From DASRIA01 sp963768885 (GTDB lineage: Bacteria > Actinomycetota > Thermoleophilia > Solirubrobacterales > JBBDJG01), in the NCBI GenBank assembly GCA_963768885.1, contig CAVYJN010000007.1, forward strand, positions 124,001 to 188,000: a DNA stretch of 64,000 bases, read 5' to 3'. The notes below the pieces were generated by a model, which was not told where the DNA came from, searched no databases, and saw only the letters and a list, made by a program, of their open reading frames with translations. Position numbers and translations under genes: made by a program. Within the stretch, counting starts at the first letter, position 1; every line of letters begins with the position of its first letter. This document shows positions 8,753-16,356 of the stretch, one piece after another.

Positions 8753-10552
8753 GTGAGGAGCTTCGTCCGCATGCTCGGCTTCCTGCGCCCCTATCTCAGG
8801 GGCGCTCTGCTGTCGCTGCTGCTCAGCTGCCTCGCGATCGCCGGCACCGTGCTGATCCCGCTGCTGATCGGCGAGGTGGTCGACGCGATCGGCAAGGGCG
8901 ACCGGGACGCGGTGCTGCCGCTGACGCTCGCGATCGTCGGGGCGGGCGTGCTGCGGCTGGGGCTGTCGATCCCGCGCCGGCTGATCGCCGGCCGCGTCTC
9001 GCTCGGCGTCGAGTACGACCTGCGCAACCGCATGTACCGCCACCTGCAGTCGCTCGAGCTCGGCTTCTTCGACCGGCGCCAGACCGGGCAGCTGATGTCA
9101 CGCGCGACGGTCGACCTCCAGTCGGTGCGTTTCTTCCTCGGCTACGGGCTGATCTTCATCCTCCAGAACCTGCTCACGATCCTGATCGCGGCGGCGGTGA
9201 TGTTCGTGCTGCAACCGTCGCTTGCCGCGATCACGCTGGCGCCGGTGCCGCTCGTGATCTTCGCGGCCGCGCGATACGGCCGCTACTCGCGCCCGGCGCT
9301 GCAGGAGGTGCAGCAGCGCATCGCGGAGCTGACCGCCGAGGCCGAGGAGAGCATCTCCGGGATCCGGGTCGTGAAGGCGTTCGCGCGGGAGCCGGAGCGC
9401 CACGAGCGATTCACGCACCAGGTCGGGCGGGTGTTCGACCAGAACATGTACGCGACACGCCTGCGCGCGTTCTACAACCCGATGATCTCGTTCCTGCCGA
9501 ACCTCGGCCTCGCGGCCGTGCTGCTGGTCGGCGGGCGCCAGGTCGTGAACGGCTCGATCTCGCTCGGCGAGTTCGTGGCCTTCAACACCTACCTGATGAT
9601 GCTGATGTTCCCGATGCGCATGCTCGGGATCGCGCTCGGCATGGCGCAGCGCGCGATCGCGTCGGGGAACAGGGTGTTCGAGCTGCTCGACCGCGCGCCC
9701 CGCCTCGAGACTCCCCCGCACCCGGTGCCCCTCCCGGCGGGCGAAGGCCGCATCCGCTTCGACCACGTGACCCTCTCCTACGGCGAGGGGCCGCCGGCGC
9801 TCAGCGACGTGACGCTCGACGTCGCGCCGGGCGAGACGCTCGCGATCGTCGGACCCACGGGCTCGGGCAAGACGACCCTCGTCGCCGCGGTCGCGCGCCT
9901 CTACGACGTGACCGAGGGCGCCGTGCTGCTGGACGGGGCCGACGTGCGATCGCTCGATCCCTCCGAGCTGCGGCACGCGATCGCGCTCGTGCCCGACGAC
10001 GGCTTCCTGTTCTCCGCCTCGGTCAGGGAGAACATCGCCTACGCGCGCCCCGACGCGACGTTCGACCAGGTGACCGAGGCCGCGCAGCGCGCGCAGATCC
10101 ACGAGTTCATCGAAGGCCTGCCGGAGGGCTACGACACGATGGTCGGGGAGCGCGGCCTCACCCTCTCCGGCGGCCAGCGCCAGCGCATCGCGATCGCGCG
10201 GGCGATCGTCACCGATCCGCGCGTGCTCGTGCTCGACGACGCGACCGCGAGCGTCGACGCCGCGACCGAGCGCCAGATCAAGCGGGCGCTGCGCGAGGTG
10301 ATGGAGGGACGCACGACGCTCGTGATCGCGCACCGCCTCTCGACGATCACGCTCGCCGACCGGGTGATCGTGATGGAGGGCGGCCGCGTCAGCGCGCAGG
10401 GCACCCACGAGGAGCTGCTCGACTCCAGCCCGCTCTACGCGGAGATCGTCGACAAGGGGATGCCGCGGCTCGGCGCGGCGCTCAGCGGGCTCGACGGCGG
10501 CGAGCCCGACCCGGACGCAGACCTCGGTGACGTGGAGGCGGCACGCGCATGA
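8753..10552 (+). CDS. ABC exporter half-transporter with degenerate ATPase site
   Basis: 599 residues: an ABC-type exporter membrane domain (six helices, residues 1-310) fused to an ATPase domain. Walker A is GPTGSGKTTL, the signature is LSGGQ, and Walker B reads VLVLDDATASVD, so the usual catalytic Glu after Walker B is Asp. In known heterodimeric exporters (TM287/288, BmrCD) such a subunit carries the non-catalytic site and pairs with a normal partner, here the next gene, whose ATG overlaps this stop (ATGA). Substrate unknown; lipids or drugs are likely candidates. The start is GTG. Confidence 0.9.
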   Translation: MRSFVRMLGFLRPYLRGALLSLLLSCLAIAGTVLIPLLIGEVVDAIGKGDRDAVLPLTLAIVGAGVLRLGLSIPRRLIAGRVSLGVEYDLRNRMYRHLQSLELGFFDRRQTGQLMSRATVDLQSVRFFLGYGLIFILQNLLTILIAAAVMFVLQPSLAAITLAPVPLVIFAAARYGRYSRPALQEVQQRIAELTAEAEESISGIRVVKAFAREPERHERFTHQVGRVFDQNMYATRLRAFYNPMISFLPNLGLAAVLLVGGRQVVNGSISLGEFVAFNTYLMMLMFPMRMLGIALGMAQRAIASGNRVFELLDRAPRLETPPHPVPLPAGEGRIRFDHVTLSYGEGPPALSDVTLDVAPGETLAIVGPTGSGKTTLVAAVARLYDVTEGAVLLDGADVRSLDPSELRHAIALVPDDGFLFSASVRENIAYARPDATFDQVTEAAQRAQIHEFIEGLPEGYDTMVGERGLTLSGGQRQRIAIARAIVTDPRVLVLDDATASVDAATERQIKRALREVMEGRTTLVIAHRLSTITLADRVIVMEGGRVSAQGTHEELLDSSPLYAEIVDKGMPRLGAALSGLDGGEPDPDADLGDVEAARA

Positions 10553-12354
10553 GGCTCGTCCCACGGCCGGACGCGGGCTCGAGCGGGCGCGAGCGCCGGC
10601 GTCGCCTGCGCGGCGTCGCGGAGCTGCTGCGCCCCTACCGCGCCCGCGTGATCGTCGCTTTCGTGTCCCTGGTGCTCGCGACCGCGGCCAGCCTCGCTCC
10701 CCCCTACCTCGCAAAGCTCGCGATCGACGAAGGCATCACCCCGGGCGACCTCGGCGCGCTCAACCTGATCGTGGCCGCGTTCATCGCTGCCGCGCTGCTC
10801 TACTGGGGGGCGACGTACCTGCAGACCTACCTCGTCGGGTGGGTCGGCCAGCGCGCCCTCCAGGACCTGCGGCTGCGCATCTTCACGCACCTGCAGCGAC
10901 AGTCGATCGGGTTCTTCAGCCGGCGCAAGACCGGCGTGTTGATCTCGCGCATCACCAACGACGTCCAGGCCCTGGACCAGCTCGTCACGGACGGCATCGT
11001 GACGCTGGTCTCGAGCACGCTCACGCTGATCGGGACGATCGCGATCCTGCTGCTGCTCGACGTCGAGCTGGCGGTCGTCGTGTTCGTGGCGACGTTCCCG
11101 CTGCTCGCGGCGACCAGCATCGCGTTCCGCTACTTCTCCGCCGGCGCCTATCGCGCCGTGCGCGAGAAGATCGCCAACGTCACGGCATATCTCCAGGAAA
11201 CGCTGTCCGGAGTGCGGATCGTGCGCGCGTTCGGCCAGGAGCCGCGGCACATCGAGCGCTTCGCGGAGCTGAACGACGAGCACCGGCAGGTCAACTACCG
11301 CACGGTGCAGCTCAACGCGACGTACTTCCCCGGCGTCGAGCTGCTGTCATCGATCGGGACGGCCGTGATCCTCCTGTACGGCGGCTACCAGGCGATCGAC
11401 GGGCAGATCACGATCGGCGTGCTGGTCGCGTTCGTGGGCTACCTCCAGAGCTTCTTCGACCCGATCCAGCAGCTCTCGAACCTGTACGTCACCTATCAGC
11501 AGGGCATCGCCGCGATCGACAAGATCTTCGACCTGCTCGAGACCGAGCCCGACATGCACGACCGCCCGGGCGCGCACGAGCTGGGCGCGATCCGAGGGGA
11601 CGTCGACTTCGACGGCGTGTGGTTCAGCTACGCGCACGCGTCGGAGGGCGACGGCGCCGAGCCGGCGTGGGCGCTGCGCGACGTGTCGCTGCACATCGCG
11701 GCCGGCGAGACGATCGCGCTCGTGGGCGAGACCGGCGCGGGCAAGTCGACGTTTGCAAAGCTGGTCGCGCGGTTCTACGACCCGCAGCGCGGCACGGTGC
11801 GCGTGGACGGGCAGGACCTGCGCGAGGTCACGCAGGAGAGCCTGCGCCGCCAGCTCGGGATCGTGCCGCAGGAGGGCTTCCTGTTCGCCGGCAACGTCCG
11901 CGAGAACATCGAGTTCGGGCGCCCGGGGGCGAGCGAGCTCGAGCTGGTCGCCGCCGCGAAGGCGGTCGGCGCGCATGAGTTCATCAAGGCGATGCCGGCC
12001 GGCTACGACACGAGCGTCGGGGAGCGCGGCAGCCGGCTGTCGGCCGGCCAGCGCCAGCTGATCGCGCTGGCGCGCGCGCTGATCGCGGACCCGCGGATCC
12101 TCGTGCTCGACGAGGCGACCGCGAACGTGGACGTGCACGCCGAGATGGCGATCGAGGAGGGCCTGCGCAAGCTGCTCGCGGGCCGCACCGCGATCGTGAT
12201 CGCCCACCGGCTGTCGACCGTGATGGGAGCCGACCGGATCGCCGTCCTGCACGGCGGCGAAGTGGTCGAGATCGGGTCGCACGACGAGCTGATCGAGGCG
12301 GGCGGCGCCTACGCGCGCCTCTACCGCAGCTGGTCCGAGCAAGCCGCCGCGTAA
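10549..12354 (+). CDS. ABC exporter half-transporter, catalytic partner
   Basis: 601 residues with the same exporter layout as its neighbour. Walker A is GETGAGKSTF and Walker B is ILVLDEATANVD with the catalytic Glu intact, but the signature is LSAGQ instead of LSGGQ. So one composite ATP site (this Walker A/B plus the partner's LSGGQ) is canonical and the other is degenerate on both faces, as expected for an asymmetric heterodimer. It is translationally coupled to the first subunit by ATGA. Confidence 0.9.
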   Translation: MRLVPRPDAGSSGRERRRRLRGVAELLRPYRARVIVAFVSLVLATAASLAPPYLAKLAIDEGITPGDLGALNLIVAAFIAAALLYWGATYLQTYLVGWVGQRALQDLRLRIFTHLQRQSIGFFSRRKTGVLISRITNDVQALDQLVTDGIVTLVSSTLTLIGTIAILLLLDVELAVVVFVATFPLLAATSIAFRYFSAGAYRAVREKIANVTAYLQETLSGVRIVRAFGQEPRHIERFAELNDEHRQVNYRTVQLNATYFPGVELLSSIGTAVILLYGGYQAIDGQITIGVLVAFVGYLQSFFDPIQQLSNLYVTYQQGIAAIDKIFDLLETEPDMHDRPGAHELGAIRGDVDFDGVWFSYAHASEGDGAEPAWALRDVSLHIAAGETIALVGETGAGKSTFAKLVARFYDPQRGTVRVDGQDLREVTQESLRRQLGIVPQEGFLFAGNVRENIEFGRPGASELELVAAAKAVGAHEFIKAMPAGYDTSVGERGSRLSAGQRQLIALARALIADPRILVLDEATANVDVHAEMAIEEGLRKLLAGRTAIVIAHRLSTVMGADRIAVLHGGEVVEIGSHDELIEAGGAYARLYRSWSEQAAA

Positions 12355-12355
12355 T

Positions 12356-12369
12356 CGAACATACGTTCT
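12356..12369. promoter_or_regulatory. LexA/SOS-box-like palindrome
   Basis: CGAACATACGTTCT matches the Gram-positive/actinobacterial LexA consensus CGAAC-N4-GTTCG except for the last base, and has the preceding T of the mycobacterial form. It lies just after the exporter stop codon and about 180 bases before the broken HNH gene on the same strand; the tRNA gene lies between on the other strand. Confidence 0.4.
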
Positions 12370-12404
12370 GTCCGACGGCGGCGGTAGCGTTGGGCGAAAT
12401 TCAG

Positions 12405-12475
12405 CTGCGGGGCAAGGACTCGAACCTTGATAACGGGCTCCAGAGGCCCGCGTCTTGCCGTTAGACGACCCCGCA
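12405..12475 (-). tRNA. tRNA-Gln (anticodon CTG)
   Basis: The reverse strand folds into a full cloverleaf: acceptor stem TGCGGGG/CCCCGCA, D arm GTCT/AGAC, anticodon stem CGGGC/GCCCG with loop CTCTGGA (anticodon CTG), and T arm CAAGG-TTCGAGT-CCTTG. The discriminator is G. CCA is not encoded and must be added after transcription. Confidence 0.92.
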
Positions 12476-12545
12476 ATGGACGTCACGGAGGATAGCCATT
12501 CCGAGACGACCCGCGACCGAGTCGCGAACTTCTCGACGGGAGTCC

Positions 12546-13025
12546 GTGACCGAGATCGCCGATCCTCGGGATCTCACGCCGACCGTCTGCTACCACAAGC
12601 GGAAGCTCGGATATGCGATGAACGAGCTGCCGCTGCGATACGACTGGGCGGAGATCCAGCGTATTACGACGCGGGCATTCGGTCGCGAATGCTGAGCGCG
12701 CTTCGGCTTCTCGGCTGGGCTTGGCATACGCGGTAAAGCGCGGCGCGATCGTCCCGCGGCCCAGGCGATGCCGCTCGACGAGCTGCTGATCCACGCCCGC
12801 GGTCCGCACAACATCAAACAGCGCCTGATCGCGGCCGGGTCAAGCGCAACCGCTGCGAGGATTGCGGCCTCGACCGCTGGCGAGGCTCGCCGCTCTCGCT
12901 CTCCCTCCACCACGTCAACGGCGACCGCCACGACAACCGGCTCGAGAACCTCGGGCTGCTGTGCCCCAACTGCCACAGCCAGACGCCCAACTTCGGTTCG
13001 AAGAACAAGCGGCCTCGCCGCCTGA
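12546..13025 (+). pseudogene. HNH endonuclease gene broken by seven deletions and a stop
   Basis: Read piecewise, this stretch encodes a typical actinobacterial HNH nuclease: a helix-turn-helix-like start (VTEIADPRDLTPTVCYHKRK), then WAEIQ-YYDAG, AVKRGAIVPRP, MPLDELL, zinc-ribbon cysteines (CEDCG and CPNC) and the catalytic HHVNGDRHDNRLENL core. Single G/C bases are missing near 12661, 12675, 12683, 12712, 12729, 12761 and 12840, and an in-frame TGA sits at 12693-12695 where CGA (Arg) would fit. The protein sequence between the breaks is otherwise well kept, so the damage is recent or partly a sequence artefact. The 3' end is uncertain because it runs into the convergent antiporter gene. Confidence 0.6.
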
Positions 13026-13028
13026 GCC

Positions 13029-14567
13029 TCAGTCGTCGCGCGGCCGCGCGCGGTAGACGGGCACGGTCACCCAGACCTCGTCCTCGGCCGCGATCTCGCG
13101 CCGCATCGGGCCCTTGCGCCAGTGCTCGAACAGCGGCGTCAGCCTCCCCACGGCCTCGTCGCGCACGAGTATGTGCAGCACGTCGCCGCTGAGGATCTTC
13201 GTCGAGCCCCGCGGCGGGATCGCCCGGCCGCCGCGGACGATCACGTTCACGAGCGCCTCGCGTGGCAGCCCGAGGTCGCGGACCGCGAACCCGACGATCG
13301 CGTCCTCGCGCGCGACCGGCATACTCCATCACCCGCGCACCGAGGGCATGGTCCTCGGGCGTGCCCACCACGGGCCGCGGCAACGCGGGCTGCGACGTGG
13401 TCACCCCCAGCCTGCGTGCCAGGGGCTCGAGCGTCGCGCCCTGGAGCAGCGTCGAGAGCAGCACGGCGAAGAACGCGATGTTGAAGAACTCGAGGCTGCG
13501 CGGAACGCCCTCGATCACCGGGAAGGTCGCCAGCACCACCGGGACGGCCCCGCGCAGCCCGCGCCCAGCCGAGCACGACGCGCTCGGCCACGGAGAATCG
13601 CGCGAAGGAGGTCGCGACGAACGCCGCGAGCGGGCGCGCGACCGCCACCGAGACGAACGCGACGATCGTCGCCTCGAGCGCGACGTCACCCAGCTGGCGC
13701 GGGAAGACGAGCAGGCCGAGCGTGAAGAACATCGCAACCTGGGCGACCCAGGCGAGCCCCTCGTGAAACGCGACGACCGTGCGCCTCGCCGGCATCTCGC
13801 GGCTGCCGAGCACGAGGCCGGCGATGTAGACGGCGAGGAAGCCGGAACCGTGCAGCCACGTCGGCGCAGCCGAACGAGATCGCCACGATCGCGAGCGTCG
13901 CGACCGGGTACAGCCCGTCGGTCGCGAGGCGGGCGCGGCGCAGCAGCTCGAGGCCGAGGAACCCGGCGGCCAGGCCGACCGCGAGCCCGATCGAGAGCTG
14001 CTGCGCGAAGAGCGCGGCCAGGTCGGCGAGGCCGTAGCCGGGGTTCTGGATCCATTCGATGAACCCGAGCACGAGCAGCACCGCGACCGGGTCGTTCATG
14101 CCGGACTCCCCTTCGAGCGTGCGTGCGACGCGCCGACGCAGCGTCGAGGCCCGCAGCACCGAGAAGACCGCCGCCGCGTCCGTCGCCGCGAGGATCGACC
14201 CGACGAGCAGCCCCTCGAGCGTCGAGAAGTCGAACAGCCAGGTGGCCACCAGGCCGGTCAGCACCGCGGTCAGGATCGTGCCCAGCACCGCGAGGCTCAC
14301 GGCGGGCCTCACGACCGGCCCGATCTCGCGCCAGCCCGCGACCAGACCGCCCTCGAACAGGATCAGGCAGAGCGCGGCGATCCCGATCCGCCGCGCCAGC
14401 TCGTAGTCCGAGAATTCGATCCATCCCGTGCCGTCGGAGCCGATCAGCATCCCGGCGCCGAGCACCAGCACCAGCGCCGGGACGCTGAAGCGCGCGGCGA
14501 ACAACGAGGCGCCGAGGCCGGCGGCGAGCAGCGCCCCGCCGACGAGGATCAGTTCACCGTCACTCAT
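13029..14567 (-). CDS. CPA1-type K+(Na+)/H+ antiporter with RCK-C domain (three apparent frameshifts)
   Basis: About 511 residues after removing single extra bases near 13320, 13561 and 13859. The membrane part has the CPA1/NhaP2 motifs ATDAAAVFSVL and GESGMNDPVAVLL near residues 125-170 and some 12 helices. The C-terminal ~85 residues (EDAIVGFAVRDLGLPREALV ... GDVLHILV) form a TrkA-C/RCK-C regulatory domain, as in the NhaP2/CvrA potassium-proton antiporters, which export K+ in exchange for H+. Three shifts in one gene could mean a pseudogene, but the protein reads cleanly on both sides of each. The nearby trkA-like and APC genes support a K+ role. Confidence 0.7.
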
Positions 14568-14625
14568 CCACGAAACGATGTCATGTTCGCCCGCGGCGGC
14601 GCCGCGACGGTCGCAGCCGGGTCCG

Positions 14626-15099
14626 CTACAGCGGCGGCGTTGCGCTCCAGCCCGCTCCGGACGGCACGCTCGAGGCGTACGCGGGCGGCTGGGCCCCCGC
14701 GTAGTACATCGTCGTCCCGCCTCCCTGCCACGCGGCGAGGTACACCGGCTCGCGGCTGTCGGAGGAACCCGAGTTGACCGCGACCAGCATCACCGCCCCG
14801 CCGCCTCCGCCGACCACCTGCACGATGCCGGCATCGGTCGGCGCCGCGGTCGTGTAGCGGTTGGTCGGGTCCTTCGCCTGGAGCGCGGCGGCCACGCCCG
14901 ACGGGGCGCCGCCGGGAGCCTCCGACTGCACGAGGCCGAGCGTCACGAGCCCCGTCTGGAGGGAGCTCAGCGACTTGGCGCTGCGCGCCTTGTCGATGTT
15001 GCTCAGCAGGCCCTCCGCGGGATCGTCGTTGCCGCATGCGCCGAGGGCCAGCACGAGGCCGGCTGCTGCGATGCACGCTGCTCGGCGGGCCCTTCGCAT
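14626..15099 (-). CDS. Small lipoprotein of unknown function
   Basis: 157 residues. Basic N-terminus MRRARRAA, hydrophobic core, lipobox LGAC near residue 22, followed by GNDDPAEG. The helical segment NIDKARSAKSLSSLQTGLVT and a later beta-rich part with VMLVAVNSGSS suggest a small extracytoplasmic domain. It lies between the antiporter gene and the trkA-like pair on the same strand but is separated from each by about 60 bases. Confidence 0.65.
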   Translation of the reverse strand: MRRARRAACIAAAGLVLALGACGNDDPAEGLLSNIDKARSAKSLSSLQTGLVTLGLVQSEAPGGAPSGVAAALQAKDPTNRYTTAAPTDAGIVQVVGGGGGAVMLVAVNSGSSDSREPVYLAAWQGGGTTMYYAGAQPPAYASSVPSGAGWSATPPL

Positions 15100-15166
15100 C
15101 TTCCCGGGATGGCTTCGGCACGCGCGGCCGCACGCTTGAGGCGCGGGTCGCTGCTCTACACGAGCG

Positions 15167-15862
15167 TCAGGACTTGGGAGGCCGGCCGCCGTTGCCGTCG
15201 CCGCGGTAGGCGCCGAACAGCTCGCAGACCGCGGGCTCGTCGCCCGGGTTGAGCACCGCGAGCACCTCGTCGCCGACCTCGATCACGGTCTCGGCCTTCG
15301 GGACGAACCCCGTGCCGTTTCGCAGCACGGAGACCACGAGGCATCCGTCGGGCAGCTCGAGCTCCCCGATCTGCGCGCCCGCGGCGGGCGCGTCGCCGGC
15401 GACCTCCAGCTCGATGATCTCGAGCTGCTCCTGGCGCAGGTCGAGCAGGTGCACGAGGCCGTGATGGGGCACCTCGTGCTCGATCAGCCGCAGGATCAGG
15501 TCCGTCGCGGACACCACGGGCCGCACGCCCAGCAGCTCGAAGTGCTCGAGGTTGCGAGGGTTGTTGACCCGCGCGATCGTGTGCTCGACGAGGTACTTCT
15601 CCTTCGCGACCTGGCAGATCAGCATGTTGTCCTCGTCGTCGCCGGTGACCGCGACGACCATGTCCGCGCGCACGATCCCGGCGCGCTCGAGCACCCAGAG
15701 CTCCGAGGCGTCGCCGTGCTGCACGCTGTGCTCGAGCTCCTCCTCGACCACCAGGTAGCGGTTGCGGTTCGACTCGATCAGGGTGACCTCGTGCTGGTCC
15801 TCGATCAGCTCGCGTGCGAGGTTCCATCCGACCTTGCCGGCGCCGGCGATGATGATGTACAT
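15167..15862 (-). CDS. TrkA-family K+ channel/transporter regulator (CeoC-like)
   Basis: 231 residues: a Rossmann TrkA-N (KTN) domain with GAGKVGWNLA at residues 6-15 and acidic ESNR after strand 2 (NAD/NADH or ATP binding), then a TrkA-C (RCK-C) domain at about 145-221 (IGELELPDGCLVVSVLRNGT). Such proteins form cytosolic rings that gate K+ uptake systems. The start overlaps the stop of the other TrkA-type gene by one base (TGATG), as in the mycobacterial ceoB-ceoC pair. Confidence 0.85.
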   Translation of the reverse strand: MYIIIAGAGKVGWNLARELIEDQHEVTLIESNRNRYLVVEEELEHSVQHGDASELWVLERAGIVRADMVVAVTGDDEDNMLICQVAKEKYLVEHTIARVNNPRNLEHFELLGVRPVVSATDLILRLIEHEVPHHGLVHLLDLRQEQLEIIELEVAGDAPAAGAQIGELELPDGCLVVSVLRNGTGFVPKAETVIEVGDEVLAVLNPGDEPAVCELFGAYRGDGNGGRPPKS

Positions 15863-16311
15863 CAGGCGGCACCTCCCGGCACGACGTCGGGCTCGCCGAT
15901 CACGGCCTCGCTCAGCATGTCGATCGCGACCTGCGTCGGGCAGACCGTGTGCAGGCCCTGCTGCTGGTACCAGTCGGCACGGTAGGGGTCGAGGACGCGC
16001 ACCACCACCTTCGGCACCTGGAAGCGCTTCTTCGCGAGCTGGGCGACGATGATGTTCGTGTTGTCGCCGTCGGTCGAGCACACGACGACGTCGGCGCGGT
16101 CGATCCCGGCCTCGTTGAGGGCCTCGACCTCGAGCGCGGTACCGACCGTGAACCGCCCGCCCGCGTCCTCCCAGCTGCGGTCCATGTCGTGGTCGAGGAG
16201 CGCGTGGGCCTCCTGGTTCTCGTCCAGGACGCTGACCTCGTGACCATGCCTGAGGGTGCGCTTCGCGATCGCCGAGCCGACCCGGCCGCAGCCGACGATC
16301 AGCACGAACAC
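15862..16311 (-). CDS. TrkA-N (KTN) domain protein (CeoB-like)
   Basis: 149 residues; a lone KTN Rossmann domain with GCGRVGSAIA at residues 7-16 and nucleotide-contact residues LDENQEA, and no TrkA-C domain. It starts with GTG after AGGGG. It is coupled to the following CeoC-like gene, and the two probably assemble a mixed ring that senses nucleotide and gates a K+ transporter. No TrkH/KtrB pore gene is visible; the adjacent APC-type permeases are the likely partners. Confidence 0.85.
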   Translation of the reverse strand: MFVLIVGCGRVGSAIAKRTLRHGHEVSVLDENQEAHALLDHDMDRSWEDAGGRFTVGTALEVEALNEAGIDRADVVVCSTDGDNTNIIVAQLAKKRFQVPKVVVRVLDPYRADWYQQQGLHTVCPTQVAIDMLSEAVIGEPDVVPGGAA

Positions 16312-16356
16312 GATGACCCCTCTGCTCGATCGGGCGCCGTCATTGCTTTCCCCTGC

